DNA of 45,651 bases from Salimicrobium humidisoli (GCF_002295105.1 NZ_NSGH01000019.1:1-45651), one strand, 5' to 3'; counted from the first letter of the stretch, positions 16,518-26,207 are shown. Numbers and translations are program-made. The notes: a model not told the origin generated them from the letters alone.

Positions 16518-18977
16518 ATGTGGAAACAATTCATTGATAAATGTAAACAGCTTTTTGAACCGGAAGAAGAATTACCTGAAGAAGACAAAACGACTCCTAC
16601 ATATCGAAGTTCGGAAGCAAAATCGAAAATGACGTACCATTACCCTAAAACCGGCTCGTTCCGCTTTCCGATGATCCCGGATGAATCTGCTGATAACTCC
16701 CGCGTTAAGAAAGAGACAAAAGAAGCGGAAGAAAACAAAAGCCTGCAGCGAACAAGGCAGCGTACCAGAAGGACACAATCGGAGGAAAGTACGGAGAACA
16801 AAGGTTTTGAGCAATTCAACTACCGAAGAAAGAAGGAAAATGCCGAAGAAAAAGAAAAAAGGCCTTCCCCTTCTGCCAAACCCTTTACCCCTACAGCAGT
16901 TCCGTCTCCGGTCCATGGGTTTCAACGGCAAAGAAATTATGGAAAAGATGAAGAAATCACAGAAGAAAACGAGTTGATTTCCTCTGAGGAAGAGGGCATC
17001 CCGGAGTATGAAACAGAGGAGACATCAGAGCCGGTCGCGGAAGCTGGATTGTTGGATATGGAAGAAGAAACGGAAGTAGAAGTGCAAGATGAACGTGACG
17101 TTTCCGGAGATGAGGAAACCGAAGTCTTCCTTTCTTTAGAAGACGATCCCGGGTCTGCCGAAGAAGAGCAGCCGGTACAGGAAGAAGGCGAAGTAAGATT
17201 CGAGGAGCCGGAGATTTCTGGTCCGGAAGAAGAACAGCCCGTAGAAGAAACAGCCCATGAGACGTCCTGGGCAGGAGAAAGTGCAACTGAAGAGAAGGAA
17301 AATGCTGCAGAAGAAGAGACTTCGGAACCTGCGACGATCATTACGAGAGAAAAGCCCAGGAACAAAGAAACGAAAAGCAGCCGATCTTCCGTCCCTTTCA
17401 ATGTAATTATGACTCCGAAGGACAAGAGATCGAGAGACAAGAGACCAGAGAAACAATATACGTCTCCGAAGACTGCAGAACCCGAGAAGACTGAGGAACT
17501 GCCGGAACAGAACGAATCGACCGGAGAAGCAAAGAGAGAGGCGGATAATAGAAGAGAATACGAGTTGCCGCTCTATTTATTCAACGATAAAGTCGTCAGG
17601 GAAGAGAATGAAGATACGATTATCATCGAACAGATGGAGCAGCTTGAAAACACTCTTCAGCAGTTCCAGGTAAAAGCCAAAGTTACAGATGCGATGAAGG
17701 GACCTACAGTAACCAGGTTTGAAGTCCAGCCCGAGCCGGGAGTGAAGGTTAGTAAAATCACAAATCTCTCTGATGATATTAAATTGAAGATGGCTGCCAG
17801 AGATATCAGAATGGAAGCGCCGATCCCGGGAAAACAGGCCGTTGGCATTGAAGTGCCGAACCATAAATCTCAGATTGTGGGACTTCAGGAAATTTTTGAA
17901 ACGGAAGAATTCACGAAGTCCGATTCTCCTCTTACGGTCGGTCTCGGCCTCGATATCGCAGGCATACCTTCCGTAACGGACCTGAAAGATATGCCGCACG
18001 GGCTGATAGCCGGAGCTACCGGTTCCGGTAAAAGTGTATGCATTAATACGATTCTGCTCAGCCTGCTTTATAAATCGCATTATGAAGACGTCAAATTCAT
18101 GCTCATCGATCCGAAAATGGTGGAACTTGCTCCGTACAACGGTCTTCCTCAGCTCGTCTCCCCGGTCATTACGGATGTGAAAGCGGCAACTTCCGCCCTG
18201 AAGTGGGCAGTGAAAGAGATGGAGGAACGCTATGAGAAGTTTGTGGAATACGGCGTGCGTGATGTTGAGAAGTTCAACGATAAAGTGATCCGGGAAGGGG
18301 AAAGCGAGAAAAAGCTCCCGTATCTCGTAATCGTAATCGATGAACTCGCTGACCTGATGATGACTTCTCCGCAGGAAGTGGAGGATGCCATCTGTAAAAT
18401 AGCACAGAAAGCGAGAGCTTGTGGCATTCACCTGCTTGTAGCTACTCAGAGACCTTCTGTTGACGTCATTACGGGACTCATTAAAGCGAATATCCCGACA
18501 AGGATAGCGTTCAGTGTTTCCTCTCAGGCTGATTCGAGAACCGTACTGGATGCCGGCGGCGCCGAGAAACTTCTCGGTAAAGGGGATATGCTGTTTATGG
18601 GTAACGGGGACCGGACTCCGAAAAGAGTTCAGGGAGCTTTCGTTTCTGATGAGGAGATAACGAGAGTCACCGGATTCATGAAAAATATCGCACCTGCCAA
18701 TTATTTGTTTGAACAGGAAGAATTACTGAATCACATAAATAATGAAGAAGAGACGGACTCTCTGTTTGATGAAGCGGTCCGCTTCGTATTGTCTCAGAAT
18801 GGGGCCAGTGCTTCTCTTATTCAGCGAAGGTTCCGGGTAGGATATAACCGTGCCGCCCGTCTGATCGACCAGATGGAGGAGCACGGAATCATATCTTCCC
18901 AGAAAGGCAGTAAGCCGAGAGATGTACTGCTTACCGAACAGCAGTCGGAAGAGTGGAAGCAGGGGGAACTATCCTGA
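16518..18977 (+). CDS. sftA: DNA translocase SftA (FtsK/SpoIIIE family)
   Basis: An 819-residue soluble FtsK/SpoIIIE-type motor that moves DNA away from the closing septum. There are no transmembrane helices, which separates it from SpoIIIE. Residues about 60-350 are a low-complexity linker very rich in Glu, Pro and Ser. The motor domain follows: Walker A GATGSGKS (about 498-505), Walker B VIVIDELADLMM (about 605) and the FtsK TQRPSVDVITGLIKANIP signature. A C-terminal gamma winged helix (GASASLIQRRFRVGYNRAARLI) recognises DNA polarity sequences. It is shorter than the B. subtilis protein (about 950), mostly through the linker. Terminators lie upstream; none is obvious downstream. Confidence 0.93.
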   Translation: MWKQFIDKCKQLFEPEEELPEEDKTTPTYRSSEAKSKMTYHYPKTGSFRFPMIPDESADNSRVKKETKEAEENKSLQRTRQRTRRTQSEESTENKGFEQFNYRRKKENAEEKEKRPSPSAKPFTPTAVPSPVHGFQRQRNYGKDEEITEENELISSEEEGIPEYETEETSEPVAEAGLLDMEEETEVEVQDERDVSGDEETEVFLSLEDDPGSAEEEQPVQEEGEVRFEEPEISGPEEEQPVEETAHETSWAGESATEEKENAAEEETSEPATIITREKPRNKETKSSRSSVPFNVIMTPKDKRSRDKRPEKQYTSPKTAEPEKTEELPEQNESTGEAKREADNRREYELPLYLFNDKVVREENEDTIIIEQMEQLENTLQQFQVKAKVTDAMKGPTVTRFEVQPEPGVKVSKITNLSDDIKLKMAARDIRMEAPIPGKQAVGIEVPNHKSQIVGLQEIFETEEFTKSDSPLTVGLGLDIAGIPSVTDLKDMPHGLIAGATGSGKSVCINTILLSLLYKSHYEDVKFMLIDPKMVELAPYNGLPQLVSPVITDVKAATSALKWAVKEMEERYEKFVEYGVRDVEKFNDKVIREGESEKKLPYLVIVIDELADLMMTSPQEVEDAICKIAQKARACGIHLLVATQRPSVDVITGLIKANIPTRIAFSVSSQADSRTVLDAGGAEKLLGKGDMLFMGNGDRTPKRVQGAFVSDEEITRVTGFMKNIAPANYLFEQEELLNHINNEEETDSLFDEAVRFVLSQNGASASLIQRRFRVGYNRAARLIDQMEEHGIISSQKGSKPRDVLLTEQQSEEWKQGELS

Positions 18978-18982
18978 ATCCC

Positions 18983-19011
18983 TTGTGAAAAGCTCGGCGT
19001 TTCATTATGAT
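18983..19011 (+). promoter_or_regulatory. Probable sigma-A promoter of the NAPRTase gene
   Basis: TTGTGA (18983-18988), a 17-base spacer and TATGAT (19006-19011) give a good sigma-A match. It starts just after the sftA stop and 44 bases before the next start codon. Confidence 0.5.
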
Positions 19012-19054
19012 AGAAGTGAAGCAGTGACGATTTAAACGGATAAGGAGTAAAGCT

Positions 19055-20167
19055 ATGAAGGAAATATTACAAAAACTGAATGGGGAAATATCCCGTTTGA
19101 CGAACAAAACTTTTAAATTCGATGAACGTATCGGTGAGGGATGGTTTTCAGCGGTTTACTTTCTGAAAACCAATGATATCGTAAAGAAACATGTAGCCGA
19201 TAATACTGTAACCATGCAGTTTTTCCAAAAGAGTCATGCAGTTCTCTGCGGTACGGATGAAGCTATAGCACTTATCCACACGTTTGCAGAAAATCCCGGT
19301 TCCCTCGAAATCTACTCTCTGAAGGACGGGGACCGTGTCAGTCCTTTTGAACCTGTGTTGACAATCAGCGGTCCTTACCAGGAGTTCGGTTATCTCGAAG
19401 GAATTATCGACGGTATTCTCGCAAGAAGAACCTCGGTAGCTACTAATGTGTATAATGTAGTGAAGGCGGCGAGATCTTCCGGGAAACAAAAACCGATAAT
19501 TTTCATGGGTGACCGGGATGATCATTACACCCAACAGGCCGGAGACGGATATTCGGCTTTCATCGGCGGCTCTACCGCCCAGGCCACCCATGCCATGAAT
19601 GAATGGTGGGGGAAAGCAGGTATGGGTACTATGCCCCATGCATTACTACAGATGTTCAAAGGGGATGTAGTAGCCGCAACGAAAGCTTATCAGGAAGAAT
19701 TCCCCGAAGACGAATTGACGACTCTTGTAGATTATAACAATGACGTTATCGGGGACTCCCTGAAGGTCGCCCGGGAATTCGGCGATGATCTGAAGGGTGT
19801 GCGTCTTGATACGTCCCGCACCCTTGTCGATAAATATTTCCTGAGAAATGAGCATCTTATGGGTACTTTTGACCCGCGCGGAGTCAATCCTGAACTCGTA
19901 TTTGCACTCAGGAAAGCCCTCAACAAAGAAGGGTACAATCACGTAAAAATAATAGTGAGCGGCGGATTCTCGGAAGATCGCATCCGTCATTTTGAAGAGA
20001 ATAAAGTTCCGGTGGATATGTACGGCGTCGGCGGGAGTCTGCTGGATATCACCATCGGTTTTACCGGGGATAATGTTCTGTTGAACGGGGAACAGGAAGC
20101 GAAGCAGGGTCGTAAATATACCCCGAACCCGCGACTGGAGAAAGTTGATTTTGTTCCCGGACATTAG
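19055..20167 (+). CDS. Nicotinate phosphoribosyltransferase, short form
   Basis: A 370-residue type II phosphoribosyltransferase of the short (archaeal-like) NAPRTase branch. It would make nicotinate mononucleotide from nicotinate and PRPP for NAD salvage. Supporting motifs are GEGWFSAVYFLKTNDIV at the N-terminus, the histidine region GTMPHALLQMFKGD near residue 193, VRLDTSRTL near 250 and IIVSGGFSEDRI near 297. It is much shorter than the roughly 490-residue PncB of B. subtilis. It stands between sftA and murC with its own promoter and terminator. Strict substrate (nicotinate versus nicotinamide) cannot be fixed by eye. Confidence 0.85.
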   Translation: MKEILQKLNGEISRLTNKTFKFDERIGEGWFSAVYFLKTNDIVKKHVADNTVTMQFFQKSHAVLCGTDEAIALIHTFAENPGSLEIYSLKDGDRVSPFEPVLTISGPYQEFGYLEGIIDGILARRTSVATNVYNVVKAARSSGKQKPIIFMGDRDDHYTQQAGDGYSAFIGGSTAQATHAMNEWWGKAGMGTMPHALLQMFKGDVVAATKAYQEEFPEDELTTLVDYNNDVIGDSLKVAREFGDDLKGVRLDTSRTLVDKYFLRNEHLMGTFDPRGVNPELVFALRKALNKEGYNHVKIIVSGGFSEDRIRHFEENKVPVDMYGVGGSLLDITIGFTGDNVLLNGEQEAKQGRKYTPNPRLEKVDFVPGH

Positions 20168-20175
20168 TAATGGAT

Positions 20176-20205
20176 AAAAAGCACGAAGGAATTCGTGCTT
20201 TTTTC
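20176..20205 (+). terminator. Terminator after the NAPRTase gene
   Basis: AAAAAGCACGAA (20176-20187) pairs with TTCGTGCTTTTT (20192-20203) around a 4-base loop and runs into the T-tract. Confidence 0.92.
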
Positions 20206-20345
20206 ATTGTGACAGAAGGACATACTTCCTGCTTTTGATTACTAAAAGAACGTGATAAAATGATATAGCACTAAGCTGGGAAATTTACATTACTGAATAA
20301 TACATATAAGTTTACCTATATGGAATTTATTACGGAGGTTTTTTT

Positions 20346-21653
20346 ATGACTACTTACCACTTTGTTGGTATTAAAGGTACGGGTATGAGTGCTCTGGCAC
20401 AAATACTTCATGATTCGGGCGAAACGGTCCAGGGGTCGGATGTGGATAAATACTTTTTTACCCAGAAGGCTCTGGAAGAAAAGGGAATCAAAATACTGCC
20501 TTTTTCTGCGGATAATATTGAAGAAGGATATGTAGTAATAGCCGGCAACGCTTTTGGTGATGAGCACGAGGAAATAAAGCGGGCCAAAGAGCTTGGACTC
20601 ACCTATTACCGCTACCACGACTTTTTGGGCGAGTGGCTTAAACGTTTTACGAGTATCGCCGTAACCGGAGCCCATGGGAAGACTTCCACAACCGGTCTTC
20701 TTTCCCACGTACTGGATGAAAACTACCCGACCTCTTTCCTTATCGGGGACGGTACCGGAAAGGGAGGGGAGAACAGCGAATACTTTGTATTTGAATCCTG
20801 TGAATACAGACGTCATTTCCTTTCTTATTATCCGGATTATGCCATCATGACAAACGTCGATTTCGACCACCCCGATTACTTCACAAGTATCGATGACGTG
20901 TATGACGCATTTCAGCAGATGGCGATGCAGGTAAGAAAAGGTATAATTGCGTGTGGGGATGATGAACATCTGCAGCATATCAAAGCCAATGTCCCTATCG
21001 TTTATTACGGTTTTCAGGAGTCGAATGATTTCCAGGCTAAAAATGTGTACGAAACAGAAGAAGGCACTACCTTTGATGTCTTTGTAAGAGGTACCTATTA
21101 TGCGACCTTCACGATTCCGCAGTTTGGATCGCATACTGTATTGAATGCACTGAGCGTCATCGCTCTCTGCGACTATGACGGTATACCGGCCGAAGAGATC
21201 AATGCACTGAAAACATTCGCCGGAGTGAAGAGAAGATTCACGGAGAAAGAATGGGGCGGGCAGATTCTCGTAGATGATTACGCTCATCATCCGATAGAAA
21301 TTGCCGCCACCATCGACTCTGCACGGAAAAAATATAAGGGGCGTCCGGCGGTAGCTATTTTTCAGCCCCACACTTTTTCAAGAACGAAAGCTTTCCTCAA
21401 AGAGTTTGCCGAAAGCCTGCAGGAAGCGGACTACGTTTATCTGTGTGACATCTTCGGTTCTGCACGGGAAAGTAAAGGTAACCTGACTATCAACGATCTC
21501 CAGGAACTCATTCCGGGTGCTGAAATACTTGCTATTGAAGACACAGAAAGATTGAAAGAGCACAAAAACGGTGTTCTTCTGTTCATGGGAGCGGGAGATA
21601 TTCAGAAATTCCAAAAAGAATACGAAGCAAAAGTGAAAAGCGTAGCCGAGTAA
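20346..21653 (+). CDS. murC: UDP-N-acetylmuramate-L-alanine ligase MurC
   Basis: A 435-residue Mur ligase adding L-alanine to UDP-MurNAc in peptidoglycan synthesis. The N-terminal UDP-binding Rossmann motif is [15 protein letters not shown] (residues 7-21), the ATP P-loop is [12 protein letters not shown] (106-117), the family [10 protein letters not shown]-like segment appears as [16 protein letters not shown], and the C-terminal domain has [14 protein letters not shown] and [19 protein letters not shown] lies 8-9 bases before ATG 20346. Upstream, TTTTGA and TAAAAT (20233-20261, 17 apart) could be a weak promoter. Position next to sftA and ytxG matches B. subtilis. Confidence 0.95.
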   Translation: MTTYHFVGIKGTGMSALAQILHDSGETVQGSDVDKYFFTQKALEEKGIKILPFSADNIEEGYVVIAGNAFGDEHEEIKRAKELGLTYYRYHDFLGEWLKRFTSIAVTGAHGKTSTTGLLSHVLDENYPTSFLIGDGTGKGGENSEYFVFESCEYRRHFLSYYPDYAIMTNVDFDHPDYFTSIDDVYDAFQQMAMQVRKGIIACGDDEHLQHIKANVPIVYYGFQESNDFQAKNVYETEEGTTFDVFVRGTYYATFTIPQFGSHTVLNALSVIALCDYDGIPAEEINALKTFAGVKRRFTEKEWGGQILVDDYAHHPIEIAATIDSARKKYKGRPAVAIFQPHTFSRTKAFLKEFAESLQEADYVYLCDIFGSARESKGNLTINDLQELIPGAEILAIEDTERLKEHKNGVLLFMGAGDIQKFQKEYEAKVKSVAE

Positions 21654-21679
21654 CAAAAGCACACAAATAAAGACTTCCG

Positions 21680-21698
21680 GGGGATTTTTATAATCCCC
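21680..21698. repeat. Short hairpin after murC
   Basis: GGGGATT (21680-21686) pairs with AATCCCC (21692-21698). No T-tract follows, so a weak terminator at best. Confidence 0.4.
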
Positions 21699-21728
21699 TG
21701 ATAATGTTATAGTTAGGGAGTGTCATCG

Positions 21729-21754
21729 GTTTAATTGCGCTTATGGAAGGGTAG
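21729..21754 (+). promoter_or_regulatory. Sigma-B-type promoter of ytxG-ytxH-ytxJ
   Basis: GTTTAA (21729-21734), a 14-base spacer and GGGTAG (21749-21754) match the general-stress sigma-B pattern GTTTAA-N12-15-GGGWAW with one mismatch. It lies 44 bases before the ytxG start. The B. subtilis ytxGHJ operon is known to be sigma-B controlled, which supports this reading. Confidence 0.75.
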
Positions 21755-21797
21755 TAGATATAAGTACTATCTACATAAGAAAAGAGGGGTGGAAATT

Positions 21798-22202
21798 ATG
21801 GATATTCTCACTTATGTTGCGATCGGAGTCGCAGTATTGGCTTTGATTGTACTCGCAGTTTACGCTGTGAAGACTATCTCCACTGTTAAGAAAACGATGA
21901 ATCAGGCGAACGAGACGGTAGAAGGAGTTCAGGAACGTACGGAAGGAATCACTACCGGTGTCACTACTCTTCAGGAAAAAGGTGAATCCCTGACTGAGAA
22001 GCTGAACAACCATAAAGAACTTCTGGATGAAACGATAGCGCAGATCAAGACTCCTGCCAGCAAAAAGGACGATCTCGATAAAGCGCTCAGTGACGTCCCG
22101 ACGTCCAACGTCCGTGCAGACTCACAGGAAGTCAATGAAGTTTTTGGCTGGGTTCATGCAGTACTTGACGTATGGGGAATTACGAAGAAGTATAATATTT
22201 AA
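21798..22202 (+). CDS. ytxG: DUF948 general stress protein YtxG
   Basis: 134 residues: an N-terminal transmembrane helix (MDILTYVAIGVAVLALIVLAV), then a coiled-coil-like region rich in Thr, Glu and Lys, as in the DUF948 family. The open frame reaches back to a TTG at 21735, but that lies inside the sigma-B promoter; ATG 21798 with GAGGGGTGG at 21784-21792 is the real start. Likely a membrane-anchored stress protein; molecular role unknown. First gene of the ytxGHJ operon. Confidence 0.88.
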   Translation: MDILTYVAIGVAVLALIVLAVYAVKTISTVKKTMNQANETVEGVQERTEGITTGVTTLQEKGESLTEKLNNHKELLDETIAQIKTPASKKDDLDKALSDVPTSNVRADSQEVNEVFGWVHAVLDVWGITKKYNI

Positions 22203-22218
22203 AGGAGGATGTTGACAA

Positions 22219-22548
22219 ATGGCAAAAGAGAAACAGAATCAGAACCAGGGGAACAGCAAAGATTTTATACTGGGAACGATTATAGGAGTGCTTATAGGTG
22301 CGGCTACTGCATTGTTCGTAGCTCCTAAATCAGGCAAGGAACTTCGTGAAGATCTTAACGAAAATTCAGGAGTATGGAAAGAAAAAGCAGCTTCGACTAC
22401 TCAGGACCTCAGTTCTAAAGTTAAAGAGAAAGTACAGGGGAACTCCGACGAAAAAGAAGCTGAACAAGCTGCCCAGGAGGTTGCGGAAGCAATCGAAGAA
22501 GCAGCCCGCGAACTTGAGCAGGAACAGGAAAAAGGACAATCCAATTAA
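22219..22548 (+). CDS. ytxH: General stress protein YtxH
   Basis: 109 residues. A glycine-rich hydrophobic segment (FILGTIIGVLIGAATALFVAPKSGKELRE, residues 15-43, shown here in parts: GTIIGVLIGAATALF then APKSGKELRE) is the YtxH/Gvp-like signature, followed by a charged, Glu/Ala/Lys-rich helix. It is probably peripheral or single-pass in the membrane. AAAGGAGG lies 10 bases before the ATG. A strong terminator follows at once. Confidence 0.9.
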   Translation: MAKEKQNQNQGNSKDFILGTIIGVLIGAATALFVAPKSGKELREDLNENSGVWKEKAASTTQDLSSKVKEKVQGNSDEKEAEQAAQEVAEAIEEAARELEQEQEKGQSN

Positions 22549-22555
22549 TTTCAGG

Positions 22556-22586
22556 AAGGCGAGGGCTTGCTCCCTCGCCTTTTTTT
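22556..22586 (+). terminator. Terminator between ytxH and ytxJ
   Basis: AAGGCGAGGG (22556-22565) pairs with CCCTCGCCTT (22572-22581) around a 6-base loop, followed by T5. It sits inside the ytxGHJ gene set, so ytxJ should be reached only by read-through or its own promoter. Confidence 0.92.
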
Positions 22587-22642
22587 CTTCTATGATAAGG
22601 GGAAAGGAAAATTATGATTGCAGAAAAGGGAGGAGATTACAG

Positions 22643-22963
22643 ATGGAAACAGTAAAATCTATTCAGCAACTAAAAGAATTATTGAAGAGCGAGGAAGAAT
22701 TTATACTATTGAAACATAGTCTTACATGCCCTATAAGCGCATCTGCAAAAGGGGAAACAGAGAACTTTGAACGTTCTTCCGATACTCCGGTGTACTTCAT
22801 CCCTATTCAGGAAGCAAGGGATGTATCCCAGTTTGCAGCTGAGGAGTTGAAAATCTCCCATGAATCCCCACAGGCTTTTTATATAAAGGATGGATCGGTA
22901 GAATGGGATGCGACACACTTTGATATTACGAAGGAGAACCTGGATAAGGCGGTCATTTCCTGA
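22643..22963 (+). CDS. ytxJ: Bacillithiol-system redox protein YtxJ
   Basis: 106 residues of the thioredoxin-like YtxJ family, a proposed monothiol bacilliredoxin. The active site is Cys-Pro-Ile-Ser in KHSLTCPISASAK (about residues 25-37), with only one cysteine, and the cis-Pro region is ESPQAFYIKDG. It may remove bacillithiol from mixed disulfides. ATG 22643 follows GGAGGAG (22629-22635); the frame continues upstream through ytxH, but that extension is out of phase noise. Separated from ytxH by a terminator. Confidence 0.88.
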   Translation: METVKSIQQLKELLKSEEEFILLKHSLTCPISASAKGETENFERSSDTPVYFIPIQEARDVSQFAAEELKISHESPQAFYIKDGSVEWDATHFDITKENLDKAVIS

Positions 22964-23002
22964 ACATATATCTGTTAACTATGATGAATTTCTTTAATAA
23001 GG

Positions 23003-23031
23003 GTGACAATTCAAAATAATTCAGCTATAAT
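23003..23031 (+). promoter_or_regulatory. Sigma-A promoter of aroA(G)
   Basis: GTGACA (23003-23008), exactly 17 bases, then TATAAT (23026-23031): 5 of 6 and 6 of 6 matches. Transcription would start near 23038, some 49 bases before the start codon. Confidence 0.72.
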
Positions 23032-23086
23032 TGCCCTAATTATCAATAAGAGGTAATTTTTTATGAAGGAATAAGGGGGACTAACG

Positions 23087-24163
23087 ATGAGTAACCAACA
23101 ACTCGATCAATTACGTAATGAACTGGATGATGTAAACGTAGAGCTATTGAATTTAATAAGTAAACGCGGTGATCTGGTAAAGAGTATAGGAGAAGTGAAA
23201 GAGCAGCAGGGTATGAATCGTTTTGACCCCGTGCGTGAGAGAGCAATGCTTGACAAAATAGTGGAGAACAACGAAGGTCCTTTCGAGAATTCTACAGTAA
23301 CGCAGCTTTTCAAAGAGATTTTCAAAGCGAGCCTTGAGCTTCAGGAAGACGATCACCGGAAGGCTCTGCTGGTGTCACGTAAGAACAAAGCCGAGGACAC
23401 TGTTGTGAATATTAAAGGGGAAAAAGTCGGAGCCGGAGAGCTGACCCACGTATTCGGCCCGTGCTCGGTGGAGAGTTACGAACAGGTCAAGGAAGTAGCG
23501 CAGGCCGTGAAGAAACAGGGTGGTAAACTGCTCAGGGGCGGTGCATACAAACCACGTACTTCGCCTTACGATTTCCAGGGCCTCGGTGAAGAAGGACTGC
23601 AAATTCTTAAACGCGTGGCGGATGAGGAAGGTCTCGCCGTAATTTCGGAAATAGTCAATCCCGCCGATATAGAGAAAGCCGTAGACTACATTGATGTCAT
23701 TCAAATCGGTGCCCGCAATATGCAGAACTTCGAACTTCTGAAAGCGGCAGGTGCCGTTAAGAAGCCGGTACTGCTGAAACGCGGTATGTCAGCTACTATT
23801 TCTGAGTTCATCAACGCAGCTGAGTACATCATATCCCGGGGAAATGACCAGATCATCCTGTGTGAACGCGGAATACGCACATACGAGAAAGCTACCCGTA
23901 ATACGCTGGATATTTCAGCTGTCCCTATTCTGAAACAGGAGACTCACCTGCCTGTTCTTGTGGACGTAACGCATTCAACAGGGCGGAGAGATTTGCTGCT
24001 GCCGACTGCAAGAGCTGCAATCGCAATCGGAGCAGACGGAATAATGGCTGAAGTTCACCCTGACCCGGCAGTGGCACTTTCAGATTCCGCCCAGCAGATG
24101 GATATTCCTACATTCGAATCTTTCATTAGTGAAATAAATAAACAGCAACCGGTAAAATCATAA
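23087..24163 (+). CDS. aroA: Bifunctional DAHP synthase / chorismate mutase
   Basis: 358 residues. The N-terminal 85 or so form an AroQ-type chorismate mutase ([30 protein letters not shown]), and the rest is a class I DAHP synthase of the KDO8P-synthase-like branch ([12 protein letters not shown] near residue 123, [18 protein letters not shown] near 147, [12 protein letters not shown] near 288). The fusion is the Bacillus AroA(G): it opens the shikimate pathway and its mutase domain mediates feedback by prephenate and chorismate. It has its own strong promoter and terminator and lies directly before ccpA, as in B. subtilis. Confidence 0.95.
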   Translation: MSNQQLDQLRNELDDVNVELLNLISKRGDLVKSIGEVKEQQGMNRFDPVRERAMLDKIVENNEGPFENSTVTQLFKEIFKASLELQEDDHRKALLVSRKNKAEDTVVNIKGEKVGAGELTHVFGPCSVESYEQVKEVAQAVKKQGGKLLRGGAYKPRTSPYDFQGLGEEGLQILKRVADEEGLAVISEIVNPADIEKAVDYIDVIQIGARNMQNFELLKAAGAVKKPVLLKRGMSATISEFINAAEYIISRGNDQIILCERGIRTYEKATRNTLDISAVPILKQETHLPVLVDVTHSTGRRDLLLPTARAAIAIGADGIMAEVHPDPAVALSDSAQQMDIPTFESFISEINKQQPVKS

Positions 24164-24170
24164 ATTCACA

Positions 24171-24197
24171 AAAGTCAGGTTAACAGCCTGGCTTTTT
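24171..24197 (+). terminator. Terminator after aroA
   Basis: AAAGTCAGG (24171-24179) pairs with CCTGGCTTT (24187-24195), with one wobble, and runs into T5. Confidence 0.85.
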
Positions 24198-24328
24198 AAA
24201 TTGTACCGGTTTCGTTATAATGAATGAGAAGACATGAATTGCAGGTTTTTCTTAAATATCGTATGATTATTAAGATTAATTAATAGGGTATAGTAGTTTT
24301 AAAAGCAGTTTTAGAGGAGGAAATGAAC

Positions 24329-25330
24329 ATGAATGTAACAATATATGATGTGGCACGGGAAGCCAATGTGTCCATGGCCACTGTATCCAGGGTCGTAAAT
24401 GGTAACCCCAACGTGAAACCGGCTACAAGAAAAAAGGTTCATGAAGCGATAGAACGTCTCGGCTATCGACCGAATGCCGTAGCCAGAGGGCTTGCCAGTA
24501 AGAAGACGACTACGGTAGGAGTAATCATACCGGATATTTCCAGCATCTTTTTCGCTGAACTGGCCAGAGGGATCGAAGACATTGCGACGATGTACAATTA
24601 TAATATTATTTTGAGCAACTCCGACCAGAATAAAGACAAAGAACTTCATCTGATCAATACAATGCTCGGCAAACAGGTGGATGGTCTCATCTTCATGGGA
24701 GGAGATATAACAGAGGAACATACAGAGGAGTTCCGGAGAGCTTCTGTACCGGTAACGCTGGCGGCGACGCTCGACGAAAGCGAAGAGACTCCTTCGGTGA
24801 ACATCGACTACGGCCACGCAGCTTATGAAGCCACTGAACATCTGCTTTCCACCAGTAAAAGAGTAGCATACGTTTCAGGACCGGATAACACGTCCATAAA
24901 TACGAAAAAACTGGAAGGTTATAAACGCGCATTGAAAGATTATAACCAGGGCGTCGATGATGAACTCCTCATACTGGGTGATTATTCGTATGACTCGGGT
25001 CTGGAAGCGGCTGAACAGATTATCGCTCTGAAAGAACGTCCGGGCGGAGTATTCGTAGCTTCCGATGAAATGGCTCTCGGTGTCATCCATGGTTTTCAGG
25101 ATAAAGGTATCAGCGTACCGGAAGATATCGAAGTGATTGGCTTTGATAATACCAGACTTGCAACGATGATCCGTCCTACGTTATCTACCGTGGTACAGCC
25201 GATGTATGACATTGGAGCCGTGTCCATGAGACTGCTGACAAAACTGATGAACAAAGAGCAGGCGGAGGATACGAATGTAATCCTTCCTCACAGAATCATT
25301 GAAAGAAACTCAACGAATCAAAAAAAGTGA
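24329..25330 (+). CDS. ccpA: Catabolite control protein A
   Basis: A 333-residue LacI/GalR regulator. The N-terminal HTH and hinge read [22 protein letters not shown] and [18 protein letters not shown], the latter containing the Leu-Ala hinge that inserts at the central CpG of cre sites. The effector/HPr-binding core follows. Similarity to Bacillus CcpA is very high. With HPr-Ser46-P it represses or activates genes at cre boxes. ATG 24329 has GAGGAGG 8 bases upstream; ATG 24323 is too close. The 24200-24310 gap holds two weak -10-like sequences (TATAAT 24216, TATGAT 24262), neither with a convincing -35. Confidence 0.96.
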   Translation: MNVTIYDVAREANVSMATVSRVVNGNPNVKPATRKKVHEAIERLGYRPNAVARGLASKKTTTVGVIIPDISSIFFAELARGIEDIATMYNYNIILSNSDQNKDKELHLINTMLGKQVDGLIFMGGDITEEHTEEFRRASVPVTLAATLDESEETPSVNIDYGHAAYEATEHLLSTSKRVAYVSGPDNTSINTKKLEGYKRALKDYNQGVDDELLILGDYSYDSGLEAAEQIIALKERPGGVFVASDEMALGVIHGFQDKGISVPEDIEVIGFDNTRLATMIRPTLSTVVQPMYDIGAVSMRLLTKLMNKEQAEDTNVILPHRIIERNSTNQKK

Positions 25331-25376
25331 CGATATATAAAGTATAAGTCACATCGTTCGTTGAGGAGAGAGCAGC

Positions 25377-26207
25377 ATGAACAAAAAGGATATATTGACT
25401 CCGATAGGTATTACGTTAGGTTTTATTATGATTATGGTCGGAATTACATTCAACGGCGGGGTAGGGGGGCTGAAGTCGTTCATTCAGGCGACCTCCGTGT
25501 TTATCGTTCTTGGCGGAACCCTTGCCGCCCTGTTCGTGAACTTCAACCTGGGAGAGATGAAGCTTGCTTATAAAGCCATCCGCATGTCCTTCAACAAGGA
25601 TTCCATGGATTTGTCCGAACTGATAAAGCTGTTTGTTAAATTATCCGACAGAGCACGTCGCGAGGGGCTTCTTGCTTTGGAAGCGGAAGCGGAGAACATC
25701 GAAGACCCTTTTATAAGAAAAGGAATATTGATGTCTGTGGACGGAATAGAACCTGAACTGGTAAACGAAATCATGAGTGCCGAAGTGAGTGCGGTCGAGG
25801 AACGTCACCAGAGAGGTCGTGCGATCGTAGAAAAAGCCGGAGAATATGCCCCGGCCTGGGGGATGATAGGTACGTTGATCGGCCTTATCCTCATGCTGGA
25901 GAGTTTGAATGATCCCGCTACGCTCGGTCCTCAAATGGCGGTGGCCCTTTTGACGACACTGTACGGTACAGTTCTTGCAAACCTTGTTTTTTTACCTATG
26001 GCCGGGAAACTCGAAAACAAAACCGATCAGGAAATCTTCAAAAAGCAGATAATCACCGAAGGTATTATCGGTGTACAGTCCGGACAGAACCCGAAAATTC
26101 TGGAGGAAAAACTAAGTGCTTTTCTATCGGAGGAAGAAAAAGAAAAAATGGCTTCCAAGGAAGCACAGGAACAGGAAATGCCGAAGGATGCGGCCAATGA
26201 AGCATAG
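25377..26207 (+). CDS. motP: Flagellar stator protein MotP (sodium type)
   Basis: 276 residues of the MotA/PomA/MotP family, with four membrane segments: helices near residues 7-25 and 32-50, and a pair near 155-215 containing APAWGMIGTLIGLILML and MAVALLTTLYGTVLANL. The cytoplasmic loop with charged residues (EGLLALEAEAENIEDPFIRKG) contacts the rotor. Position directly after ccpA and before motS matches the B. subtilis motPS (ytxD-ytxE) pair, which drives rotation with sodium. Start ATG 25377 follows GAGGAGAG. It overlaps motS by 11 bases. Confidence 0.93.
   Translation: MNKKDILTPIGITLGFIMIMVGITFNGGVGGLKSFIQATSVFIVLGGTLAALFVNFNLGEMKLAYKAIRMSFNKDSMDLSELIKLFVKLSDRARREGLLALEAEAENIEDPFIRKGILMSVDGIEPELVNEIMSAEVSAVEERHQRGRAIVEKAGEYAPAWGMIGTLIGLILMLESLNDPATLGPQMAVALLTTLYGTVLANLVFLPMAGKLENKTDQEIFKKQIITEGIIGVQSGQNPKILEEKLSAFLSEEEKEKMASKEAQEQEMPKDAANEA

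Noticed and set aside
16937-17440. A serine-rich minus-strand frame.
   Set aside because: It is the complement of the Glu-rich linker codons of sftA; low-complexity sequence keeps the reverse frame open.
20316-21371. A 351-codon minus-strand frame.
   Set aside because: It is the antisense shadow of murC, whose motifs are complete.
24200-24310. Promoter-like sequences before ccpA.
   Set aside because: TATAAT and TATGAT are present, but the -35 regions match poorly, so I did not list them as promoters.
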